A stretch of DNA of 7,363 nucleotides from JASLDZ01 sp964242895 (GTDB lineage Bacteria > Pseudomonadota > Alphaproteobacteria > Caulobacterales > Caulobacteraceae): positions 1 to 7,363 of the forward strand of contig CAXTBN010000093.1 in assembly GCA_964242895.1 (NCBI GenBank), read 5' to 3'. A model generated the notes under the pieces. It was not told the DNA's origin, did not search any database, and worked only from the letters and a program-made list of their open reading frames with translations. Position numbers and translations under genes: made by a program. Shown in pieces: positions 1 through 5,799 of the stretch; the first letter of the stretch is position 1, and each line of letters opens with the position of its first letter.

Positions 1-104
1 CACCCTAAGCCGACGTTGGTGAGGTCTGCTGTCCGGCAAGCGGCGGAGGCTCGGGAAAAGCTCCCCGCGAAGACCGTACTGACGGCCCGCCACCTTCCAG
101 CCGT
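1..104. other. Left edge, no gene recognised
   Basis: This short stretch lies downstream of the minus-strand membrane-protein gene and runs to the window edge. Both strands stay partly open here, as expected by chance in DNA this GC-rich. No recognisable protein, tRNA or convincing terminator hairpin is visible. Confidence 0.4.
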
Positions 105-662
105 TCATCCCCCTCCAGCCAACCGCGGTCTGAACGGCCCCACGGGCCTCCCCGCGCCGAGCCACAGCACGAGCGCGTTCCCGAGGCCTGTCGCCGCGTT
201 GCGAGGACCGAACCCGTCCAGGGCTTCGGGCAGGCACGCGGCCAGGCCGGAGACTGCGCACATGCCTCCGGCGATCCACAGGAAGCTCGACAGCCGCGTC
301 GCCTGCCAGAGCCCGATGAAGTGCAGCCCGACGATCACGCCGACGGCCTGCCCGAGGTAGCCGGTCAGCCCGACGCGGTGGAACAGCACCGAAGTGGCGT
401 AGATGGCCGCCACCTCCAGGGCGACGGCGAAGAGGTAGCCTCGGCGCCGGAAGAGCCCCGAACTCGGCCCTGCGGAGGCCCGCCGCGACCAGAGCACCGC
501 GATCAGGACGGCCGTGACTCCGAAACCCACGCCCTCGAACGGGACGCGCAGCCCACGCGGCAAGCTCGCCGCGCCCAGGAGGAACCACAGGCCGCCGAAC
601 GCCAGGCCGATCGTCCCGGCGACGGGCGTTGAGCCGCCCTTCGCCGTCGCGGAAGCCGTCAC
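105..662 (-). CDS. Small six-helix integral membrane protein, unknown function
   Basis: I do not recognise a named family. The protein is 185 aa and mostly hydrophobic. Six likely membrane segments lie near residues 14-34, 43-59, 76-94, 101-119, 126-144 and 155-171, separated by short basic loops (RR at 60-61, RRR at 72-74). There is no signal peptide or catalytic motif. The start is a GTG at 662-660 that overlaps the TGA of the upstream lyase gene by 4 nt (GTGA). This makes translational coupling likely and the start choice fairly safe; the same frame is open further upstream, but only as a shadow of the lyase gene. The position suggests a role tied to the lyase, for example transport or membrane support of the pathway, but that is inference. 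It is shorter, with fewer helices, than TauE/SafE-type sulfite exporters. Confidence 0.75.
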   Translation of the reverse strand: MTASATAKGGSTPVAGTIGLAFGGLWFLLGAASLPRGLRVPFEGVGFGVTAVLIAVLWSRRASAGPSSGLFRRRGYLFAVALEVAAIYATSVLFHRVGLTGYLGQAVGVIVGLHFIGLWQATRLSSFLWIAGGMCAVSGLAACLPEALDGFGPRNAATGLGNALVLWLGAGRPVGPFRPRLAGGG

Positions 663-1882
663 GCCGAGCGGTACAGCTTCGTCAGCACGAATTCGCGGTG
701 CCCCAGCGCCTCCGCCGCCGTGGGCCGCCCGTTCGCGGTCTTGACGATCGTCTCGATCAGGCGCTCGCCGGCCTGGTCGATGGTCATCTCGCGGCGCAGG
801 ACGCCGGAGACGTCCACGTCCACGTGCTCGCCCATGGTGCGGATGGTCTTCGGATTTCCGCTGACCTTGATCACCGGCATGATCGGGTTGCCGATCACGT
901 TGCCCTGCCCGGTGGGGAAGATGTGCAGCACGTAGCCCGCCGCCGCCTGCAGCGTGCAGCACTCCGCCGCCGCCGACGAGGTGTCCATGAAGTACAGGCC
1001 CGGGCCCTTGGCGGGGGTCTCCGCCGGCTCCAGCACGTCGATGTACTTCACGTTGTGGCCGATCTTCTCCAGGTTGCCGAGCGCCTTTTCCTCGATGGTG
1101 GTGAGCCCTCCGGCGATGTTGCCCTTCGTGGGCTGGCTGTCGGAGAGATCGTCGGTCTTGTGCGCCTCGATCACGTCCTGCTGGTAGGCGGTCCAGGTGC
1201 GCATGAACTTGTCGGCCACCTCGGGGCTGGCGGCGCGGGCGGCGGCCAAGTGCTCGCCCCCGGTGATCTCGCTGGTCTCGCCGAAGCAGCCGGTCAGGCC
1301 GGCGGGGATCAGCTTGTCGTACATGTCGCCCACCGTGGGGCAGGAGGCGAGGCCGGTGGTGGTGTCGCTCTCGCCGCACTTGCAGGCGATCCACAACTCA
1401 GTGAGCGGGACGGGCTCGCGCAGCTGCTCGCCGGCCCAGTGGACGTACTCCTTGGCCTTGTAGGAGGCCGCGGCGACCGTCGCGATGTCGCCGTTCCCCT
1501 CGATGGAGAAGCCGACCACGGGCTTGCCGGTCTTGGCGATGCCCTCGACGACCCGCGCTGTCCACTGCGGCTCGATGCCGATCACCACGCAGGCGGCGAC
1601 GTTGGGGTTGGCGCCCGTGCCGATCAGGGTGCGGAAGGTCAGCTCCAGGTCCTCGCCGAACTGCAGCCGGCCGTAGGCGTGGGGCAACGCGATCGTGCCC
1701 TTGATGTGCGCGGCCACCGCCTCGCAGGCGGTGTTGGAGATGTCGTCCAGCGGCAGGATGACCACGTGGTTGCGCACGCCGACGCGCCCGTCGGCGCGGC
1801 GCCAGGCCATGACGGTCGTGCCCGCGTGGCGGGCGGTGGCGGCGGCGAAGCGCTCGGCGTCCTTGGGATCGTGCATGGTCAT
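659..1882 (-). CDS. suyB: UxaA-family lyase large subunit, probable (2R)-3-sulfolactate sulfo-lyase beta subunit (SuyB-like)
   Basis: This 407-aa protein is the large, catalytic part of the altronate/galactarate dehydratase (UxaA/GarD) family, here as a separate subunit. Visible family landmarks are ADGRVGVRNHV at 30-40, KCGESD at 168-173, GETSEITGGEH at 201-211, SQPTKGNIAGGLTTIEEK starting at 249, FPTGQGNVIGNPI at 322-334, EHVDVDVSG at 352-360 and a C-terminal ALGHREFVLTKLY. Segments such as LPLDDISNTACEAV and LPHAYGRLQFGEDLEL look to me more like SuyB than UxaA. SuyAB splits sulfolactate into pyruvate and sulfite in the cytoplasm; UxaA dehydrates altronate. Substrate assignment is by recalled resemblance, not alignment. 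The gene starts 10 nt after the small-subunit stop, with a weak GTGAGGG upstream. A second in-frame ATG two codons later is possible. Its stop overlaps the next gene. Confidence 0.75.
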   Translation of the reverse strand: MTMHDPKDAERFAAATARHAGTTVMAWRRADGRVGVRNHVVILPLDDISNTACEAVAAHIKGTIALPHAYGRLQFGEDLELTFRTLIGTGANPNVAACVVIGIEPQWTARVVEGIAKTGKPVVGFSIEGNGDIATVAAASYKAKEYVHWAGEQLREPVPLTELWIACKCGESDTTTGLASCPTVGDMYDKLIPAGLTGCFGETSEITGGEHLAAARAASPEVADKFMRTWTAYQQDVIEAHKTDDLSDSQPTKGNIAGGLTTIEEKALGNLEKIGHNVKYIDVLEPAETPAKGPGLYFMDTSSAAAECCTLQAAAGYVLHIFPTGQGNVIGNPIMPVIKVSGNPKTIRTMGEHVDVDVSGVLRREMTIDQAGERLIETIVKTANGRPTAAEALGHREFVLTKLYRSA

Positions 1883-1892
1883 CGCGGAGCCC

Positions 1893-2186
1893 TCACCAGC
1901 GCTTGGTCTTCATGTTGTGCGTGTGCACGTGGTCGCCGCGGACGGCGGAGGCCACCATCCGGCCGACGGTCTCGCCGTACTTGGTCACGTCCTGCCCGTC
2001 GGCGAGGTCGGCCAGCGCCACCTTGTGGCCGATGGGCGTGTCGTGGTGGGCGACGACGCGGAAGTCGCTGTCGTCCTCCAGCTGAACGCCGAGGAGCTCC
2101 TGGCCGGCGACGACGCCCTCGACCACGACCACGCCGACGTTGTCGGCCTTGTTGTGCACGAGGAGGTGGGGAGGGGTCGTCGCCAT
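1893..2186 (-). CDS. suyA: SAF-domain small subunit of UxaA-type lyase, probable sulfolactate sulfo-lyase alpha subunit (SuyA-like)
   Basis: This 97-aa protein corresponds to the N-terminal SAF domain that is fused to the catalytic part in E. coli UxaA but separate in the SuyA/SuyB type. Family marks are DNVGVVVVEGVVAG at 15-28, PIGHKVALADL at 51-61, VTKYGETVG at 67-75 and a C-terminal DHVHTHNMKTKRW at 85-97. The chain ends at the point where fused homologues continue into a linker, so it is a complete short subunit and not a fragment. It should pair with the product of the gene immediately downstream. ATG at 2186 has a modest AAGG ribosome-binding stretch 6 nt upstream. Only 39 nt separate it from glpD, so one transcript is likely. 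The alternative is the regulatory subunit of a two-part altronate-dehydratase-like enzyme. Confidence 0.75.
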   Translation of the reverse strand: MATTPPHLLVHNKADNVGVVVVEGVVAGQELLGVQLEDDSDFRVVAHHDTPIGHKVALADLADGQDVTKYGETVGRMVASAVRGDHVHTHNMKTKRW

Positions 2187-2207
2187 GGCGCGCCTTCTAG
2201 CCAGCCG

Positions 2208-2220
2208 CCGCCGGAGGCGG
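2208..2220 (-). repeat. Small hairpin between glpD and the SAF-domain gene
   Basis: CCGCC and GGCGG form a 5-bp stem with a 3-nt loop just after the glpD stop codon. No T-run follows on the minus strand, and the next start codon is about 20 nt away. It is therefore unlikely to be a full terminator. It could be a processing or attenuation hairpin, or chance in GC-rich DNA. Confidence 0.25.
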
Positions 2221-2225
2221 AAGCG

Positions 2226-3734
2226 TCAGCCCTCGAACCAGCGCGTGAAGCTCTCGCGCTCGGCGGGCGACATGTGCAGGCCGCGCTTGGAGCGGCGCCA
2301 CAGCACGTCCTCCGCCCGCGTGGCCCACTCCTGCGAGCGCATCCACTCGGCTTCACGCTCGGTCAGGCCCGCGCCGAAGTCGCGGCCCATGTCGGCCCAG
2401 GAGCCCGCGCCATCGAGCATCGCGCCCGTACGCGAGCCATAGGCCGTCGCGAACCGCCGCGCCTGGCCGGCCGGCAGCCAGGGGCGTTCGCGCTGGAGCT
2501 CGCGCTCGAAGCGGGCGAGGTCGTCGCCGGGCAGGTCACCGCCCGGCACCTTGGCGCGGGCGGTCCAGGCCGGGCGTTCGTCGCCCAGGGCGCGTCCGAG
2601 GTCGCGGAGCGCGTGCTCGGCCAGCTTGCGGAACGTGGTCAGCTTGCCGCCGAACACGGACAGGGAGGGCGCGGCCCCCTCCGGCGCGTCCAGGTCGAAA
2701 GCGTAGTCGCGGGTGACGGCTGAGGCGTTCACCTCGCCGCTGTCCGCCAGCGGCCGCACGCCGGAGTAGCTCCAGGCCACCTCGTCGGGCGCGACGGGGC
2801 GGGTGAAGTAGTCGGCCAGGAGCCCGCACAGATACGCCGTCTCCTCTGGAGAGATGGCCACCTCGGCGGGATCGCCCTCGAACGGCACGTCGGTGGTGCC
2901 CACCAGGGTGAAGGCGTCCTGGTAGGGGATGGTGAACACCACCCGGCCGTCGGCGCCCTGCAGAGTGTAGCACTGCGGCCCGTCGTAGAGCTTCGGCAGC
3001 ACCACGTGGCTGCCCTTGACCAGGCGCACGTGGTGGCCGCCCGGCGCGTTGGAGCCCGTGGCGCGCAGCACGCCGTCGACCCAAGGGCCGGCGGCGTTCA
3101 CCACCGCGCGCGCGGCGACCTCCTCGCGCCCGCCGTCCTCGGCCTCGAAAGTCACCCGCCACAGGGCGCCCTCGCGGCGCGCGCCGGTGAAGCGCGTGCG
3201 GGTGAGCACGCGGGCGCCGCGCTCGCGGGCGTCCACCGCCAGCAGCGCCACGAGCCGGGCGTCGTCGACCCAGCAGTCGCTGTAAGCGAAGCCGCGGCGG
3301 AAGCTGTCGCGCAGGGGCGCGCCGAACGGGTCGCGCCGCAGGTCGACCGTCTTCACGCCTGGCAGGGAGCGGCGGCCGCCGATGTGGTCGTAGAGGAACA
3401 GGCCGGCGCGCAGCATCCAGGCGGGGCGCAGCCCGTCGTGGTGCGGCAGCACGAAGCGCAACGGCGTGACGAGGTGCGGCGCGCTCCGCAGCAACACCTC
3501 GCGCTCCTGCAGGCTCTCGCGCACCAGGCGGAACTCGTACTGCTCCAGGTAGCGCAGGCCGCCGTGGACCAGCTTGGACGAGCGCGAGGAGGTCGCCCCC
3601 GCCAGGTCGCCCGCCTCCAGCAGCAGCACGCGCCAGCCCCGGCCGGCGGCGTCGCGCGCGATCCCCGCGCCGTTCACGCCGCCGCCGACGACCACGAGGT
3701 CCAGCGGTGCGGCGGGGTCGACGGCGGGAGGCAC
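2226..3734 (-). CDS. glpD: Aerobic glycerol-3-phosphate dehydrogenase, FAD-dependent
   Basis: GlpD oxidises sn-glycerol-3-phosphate to dihydroxyacetone phosphate at the inner face of the cytoplasmic membrane and passes electrons to quinone. The 502-aa length is normal. The N-terminal Rossmann FAD motif is GGGVNGAGIARDAAGRG at 17-33 with acidic E40. The family signature SSRSSKLVHGGLRYLE is at 49-64. VRLVKGSHVVLP is at 236-247, GVRPL at 325-329 and GGKLTTFRKL at 362-371. A C-terminal DAO_C-type helical domain fills about 385-502, with a typical WRRSKRGLHMS stretch. The start is a GTG with no Shine-Dalgarno sequence but a -10-like TATCTG exactly 6 nt upstream, suggesting a leaderless mRNA. It heads the minus-strand set that includes the SuyAB-like lyase. 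Key motifs look intact, so a canonical activity is the default. Confidence 0.95.
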   Translation of the reverse strand: MPPAVDPAAPLDLVVVGGGVNGAGIARDAAGRGWRVLLLEAGDLAGATSSRSSKLVHGGLRYLEQYEFRLVRESLQEREVLLRSAPHLVTPLRFVLPHHDGLRPAWMLRAGLFLYDHIGGRRSLPGVKTVDLRRDPFGAPLRDSFRRGFAYSDCWVDDARLVALLAVDARERGARVLTRTRFTGARREGALWRVTFEAEDGGREEVAARAVVNAAGPWVDGVLRATGSNAPGGHHVRLVKGSHVVLPKLYDGPQCYTLQGADGRVVFTIPYQDAFTLVGTTDVPFEGDPAEVAISPEETAYLCGLLADYFTRPVAPDEVAWSYSGVRPLADSGEVNASAVTRDYAFDLDAPEGAAPSLSVFGGKLTTFRKLAEHALRDLGRALGDERPAWTARAKVPGGDLPGDDLARFERELQRERPWLPAGQARRFATAYGSRTGAMLDGAGSWADMGRDFGAGLTEREAEWMRSQEWATRAEDVLWRRSKRGLHMSPAERESFTRWFEG

Positions 3735-3740
3735 GGCTGG

Positions 3741-3746
3741 CAGATA
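3741..3746 (-). promoter_or_regulatory. Probable -10 element of glpD, leaderless start
   Basis: On the minus strand TATCTG ends 6 nt before the GTG start codon. That puts the predicted transcription start on the first base of the codon. No ribosome-binding site is present. The matching -35 region (GTGCGC with 17-nt spacing) is poor. The geometry is the same as at the def gene in this window. Confidence 0.4.
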
Positions 3747-3770
3747 GCGGCCCGTCTCCGCCCGCGCACC

Positions 3771-3789
3771 CCCGGCATCCCGCGCCGGG
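3771..3789. repeat. Inverted repeat in the glpD upstream region
   Basis: CCCGGC at 3771-3776 pairs with GCCGGG at 3784-3789 around a 7-nt loop. An alternative fold pairs TCCCG (3778-3782) with CGGGA (3786-3790). It could be an operator or an RNA hairpin, but GC-rich chance pairing is also possible. Confidence 0.25.
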
Positions 3790-3808
3790 AGAGCGCCGTG
3801 GTGAATCT

Positions 3809-3823
3809 TCGCGCTCCGCGCGA
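3809..3823. repeat. Second inverted repeat in the glpD upstream region
   Basis: TCGCGC (3809-3814) and GCGCGA (3818-3823) form a perfect 6-bp stem with a 3-nt loop. It lies 8 bp before the CCTTAAGG palindrome. No known regulator site is recognised in it. Confidence 0.25.
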
Positions 3824-3942
3824 GTGCGTTCCTTAAGGTTCGGGCGTGCGGTGAAGCCGGTTTGCGCCCTCGTCCCCGCGGGATACCAACGCTGCGAACA
3901 GACGCGGCCGCCCTCGGCCGTGGGGCTCGGAAGGCGTTGGGG

Positions 3943-5295
3943 ATGACGAGGACGATGGGATTCGCGGCCGGAGCGGCCGTGCTGCTCCTGGCCGCGGGCG
4001 CGACCGCCGCCCACGCCCGGGGCGAAGAGGCGTTCGGCGACCGCCCCTCCTACGCCAAGCCCGGCGAGTGCTACGAGAAGGTGCGCATCGCCGAGGTGTT
4101 CGAGACCGTGCGCGAGCGCCAGCTCGTCGCGCCCGAGCGCGTCGAGCACCGCCTCATCCCCGCCGAGTTCGCCTGGCGCGACCGCACCGTCGTGGTCCAC
4201 CCGGCGCGCGTCGAGCACTACACCGTGCCCCCGACCTACCGCACGGTGTTCGAGACCGAGGTGGTGCGCCCGCCCTCCTACCGCACCGAGGTGGTCCCCG
4301 CCGTCTACGAGGCCGTCACCCGCCAGGTGCTGGTGCGCGAGGCGCGCACCGTGTGGAAGCGCGGCGTCGCCCAGCAAGGCTACGCCCAGCCGATGTACGT
4401 GCCGCGGCCCGACAACGGCGTGCCGCCCTACGCCTATCCGCCAGGTTACGCGCGGGGCTACGCTCCCGAGGGCTACGGCGCCGGCTGGAGCGGGCAGACG
4501 CAGGTCACGCCCACCGGCGAGGTGCTGTGCCTGGTGTACGAGCCCGCCGTGTACCGCACCGTGACCGAGCAGGTGCTGCGCGAGCCCGAGCGCACCGTGC
4601 AGATCCCGATCCCCGGCGAGACGCGCCAGGTGGCGCGCCAGGTGGTCGACCACCCGGCGTACGAGACCACCCACGAGATCCCGGCCGACCTCTCCACCGT
4701 GCGCGAGCAGGTGGAGGTGCGCCCGGCGCGCGACGAGGCCTACACCATCCCCGCCGTCTATCGGACGGTGGAGAGCCGCAGGCTGGTGTCGCCCGCGCGC
4801 TTCGAATGGCGTCGCAGCCAGTGCGTGGCCCCCGCGCCCGCCCCGCCGCCGCCCATGCCGCCGCTCCCGCGTCCGCCGATGATCGCCGAACCGCTGCCCT
4901 GCCATGTGAGCTGCGAGCCGGCGCCGCACATGGCTCCGCCCCCGCCTCCGCCGCAGGCCTATCGCCGTCCCATGGACGAGCGCGGGCGGGTGCATCACCG
5001 CTACTACGTGGCGCGCACGCAAGGCTGCGGCGACGTCTGCGCCCCCGCCATGCACGAGCGTCGGCCGATGGCGATGGAGCGCGCGCCCCAGCCGCAGGCC
5101 ATGGGCCAGCGCCAGCCGATGACGGCGCGGCTGCAGGCGGCCCTGGGCGGCCGCGGCTACTACCACGGCCCGGCGGACGGCGTGTTCACCGAGCCCACGC
5201 GCGACGCCCTGGTCCGCTTCCAGCGCGACAAGGGTTTCGCCGCCGACGGCCAGCTGACCCGCGAGACCGCGCGCGAGCTCGGCCTGGGGCGCTGA
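3943..5295 (+). CDS. Secreted 23-residue-repeat protein with C-terminal peptidoglycan-binding domain
   Basis: The 450-aa product is predicted to be exported. Residues 1-25 form a Sec signal peptide (basic start, hydrophobic core AAVLLLAAG, cleavage after AHA). Two blocks of four 23-residue repeats follow, at 49-140 and 200-291, of the form [IV]PAxYxTVxxxVxVxPAR. They flank a Tyr/Pro/Gly-rich spacer at 141-199. A Pro-rich linker with C320-x3-C324 and C362-x3-C366 leads to a PG_binding_1-type domain at about 393-448 (TARLQAALGGRGYYHGPADG, then a DALVRFQRDKGFAADG stretch). The protein probably attaches to the cell wall in the periplasm; its function is unknown and no catalytic domain is visible. 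ATG at 3943 is chosen because GGAAGG lies 8 nt upstream and it gives an intact signal peptide; ATG at 3955 is possible. A strong hairpin follows the stop. Confidence 0.85.
   Translation: MTRTMGFAAGAAVLLLAAGATAAHARGEEAFGDRPSYAKPGECYEKVRIAEVFETVRERQLVAPERVEHRLIPAEFAWRDRTVVVHPARVEHYTVPPTYRTVFETEVVRPPSYRTEVVPAVYEAVTRQVLVREARTVWKRGVAQQGYAQPMYVPRPDNGVPPYAYPPGYARGYAPEGYGAGWSGQTQVTPTGEVLCLVYEPAVYRTVTEQVLREPERTVQIPIPGETRQVARQVVDHPAYETTHEIPADLSTVREQVEVRPARDEAYTIPAVYRTVESRRLVSPARFEWRRSQCVAPAPAPPPPMPPLPRPPMIAEPLPCHVSCEPAPHMAPPPPPPQAYRRPMDERGRVHHRYYVARTQGCGDVCAPAMHERRPMAMERAPQPQAMGQRQPMTARLQAALGGRGYYHGPADGVFTEPTRDALVRFQRDKGFAADGQLTRETARELGLGR
4087..4362 (+). repeat. First block of four 23-aa coding repeats
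   Basis: Residues 49-71, 72-94, 95-117 and 118-140 form four contiguous units of exactly 23 residues. Examples are units opening IPAEFAWRDRTV, VPPTYRTVFETEV and VPAVYEAVTRQV. The shared skeleton is a hydrophobic-Pro start, an aromatic at position 5, Val near position 8, Val/Leu near 13-14 and usually a Pro-Ala-Arg-like element at 16-18. The repeats are protein-level and diverged, not DNA-identical. Confidence 0.8.
4540..4815 (+). repeat. Second block of four 23-aa coding repeats
   Basis: Residues 200-222, 223-245, 246-268 and 269-291 repeat the same 23-residue period. The units open EPAVYRTVTEQV, IPGETRQVARQV, IPADLSTVREQV and IPAVYRTVESRR. A cysteine precedes each block (C43 and C196), and C294 follows the second one. 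The equal unit number in both blocks suggests that a four-unit module was duplicated. Confidence 0.8.
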
Positions 5296-5302
5296 CCCGG
5301 TC

Positions 5303-5332
5303 GGCGTCGCGGCGGTGACCCGCCGCGACGCC
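5303..5332 (+). terminator. Perfect 13-bp hairpin after the repeat/PG-binding gene, probable terminator
   Basis: GGCGTCGCGGCGG at 5303-5315 and its exact complement at 5320-5332 enclose a TGAC loop. The hairpin begins 8 nt after the stop codon and ends 6 nt before the def -35 element. There is no clear T-run (CGTGTCGTG follows), so it is an atypical intrinsic terminator or an RNA 3'-end-stabilising structure. Confidence 0.65.
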
Positions 5333-5338
5333 CGTGTC

Positions 5339-5367
5339 GTGACACCCCGGGCGTCGGCTCCTATCTT
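5339..5367 (+). promoter_or_regulatory. Sigma-70-type promoter of def, leaderless start
   Basis: GTGACA at 5339-5344 (5 of 6 against TTGACA) and TATCTT at 5362-5367 (4 of 6 against TATAAT) are separated by exactly 17 nt. The predicted transcription start, 7 nt after the -10 box, is the A of the def ATG at 5374. No Shine-Dalgarno sequence is present, which agrees with a leaderless mRNA. Confidence 0.6.
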
Positions 5368-5373
5368 CGCGCC

Positions 5374-5699
5374 ATGCCGCTCCGCATCCTCAACGTCGCC
5401 TTCCCGGAGGACGCGCGCGTCCTCAAGACACCCGCCGCGCCCGTGGGCGCGGTCACCGACGAGGTCCGCGCGCTCGCCGACGACATGCTCGCCACCATGT
5501 ACGCCGCCCCCGGCATCGGCCTCGCCGCGCCGCAGATCGGCGACGGCCGCCGCGTGGTGGTGATGGACCTCTCGCGGGAGGACGAGCCCAAGGCCCCCAA
5601 GGTGTTCGTCGACCCGGTGATCGTCTGGGCCTCCGAGGAGACCAAGCCGTGGGAGGAGGGCTGCCTCTCCATCCCCGACGTCTACGACGAGGTGGAGCG
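5374..5699 (+). CDS. def: Peptide deformylase, 3' end lost in assembly gap
   Basis: Peptide deformylase removes the formyl group from the initiator methionine of new proteins, using a bound metal ion. The visible 108 residues contain motif I, GIGLAAPQ, at 47-54 and motif II, EGCLSIP, at 95-101, in which C97 is a metal ligand. Motif III (HExxH, two His ligands and the catalytic Glu) should lie about 40 residues further on and is hidden in the N run. Family proteins are about 165-180 aa, so roughly 60-70 codons are missing. The start is ATG 5374, which coincides with the predicted transcription start. Nothing indicates a pseudogene; the break is the gap. In many alphaproteobacteria fmt follows def, so the natural neighbour is probably missing. 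Confidence 0.93.
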
Positions 5700-5799
5700 N
5701 NNNNNNNNNNNNNNNNNNNNNNNNNNNNNNNNNNNNNNNNNNNNNNNNNNNNNNNNNNNNNNNNNNNNNNNNNNNNNNNNNNNNNNNNNNNNNNNNNNN
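5700..5799. other. Assembly gap of 100 N
   Basis: Exactly 100 undetermined bases, the usual placeholder for a gap of unknown length. The true distance must exceed 100 nt if both flanking genes are complete, because the end of def alone needs about 200 nt. It accidentally keeps the reading frame from def into rbfA. Confidence 0.98.

Larger units (their letters stand above)
3735..3942. other. Divergent intergenic region between glpD and the repeat/PG-binding protein gene
   Basis: These 208 bp must carry promoters for both flanking genes. Visible items are a -10-like element for glpD next to its start, inverted repeats at 3771-3789 and 3809-3823, an isolated AT-richer palindrome CCTTAAGG at 3831-3838, and GGAAGG at 3929-3934, which sits 8 nt before the plus-strand ATG as a ribosome-binding site. 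A weak plus-strand pair, TTGCGC at 3862 and GATACC at 3882, has an unusually short 14-nt spacer, so I do not call it a promoter. Confidence 0.5.

Noticed and set aside
16..360. Plus-strand 114-codon frame at the left edge
   Set aside because: It overlaps the membrane-protein gene antisense for most of its length and has no family resemblance or ribosome-binding site.
105..1394. Minus-strand 429-codon frame as one long protein
   Set aside because: Only the part from 662 downward is protein-like (hydrophobic helices). The upstream 244 codons are a frame-shifted shadow of the lyase gene, rich in Arg and His.
629..2723. Long plus-strand open frames opposite the lyase and glpD genes
   Set aside because: They lie antisense to clearly conserved genes, have shadow-type composition, and show no recognisable domain.
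3808..3838. GGAAC on the minus strand as an EcfG/sigma-T general-stress promoter for glpD
   Set aside because: After GGAAC (3833-3829) and 16 nt the sequence is CGAA, not the CGTT expected for the -10 part, so only half of the site matches.
3831..3838. TTAA in CCTTAAGG as a CtrA binding site
   Set aside because: Only one half-site is present; the second TTAA at the required 7-nt spacing is missing.
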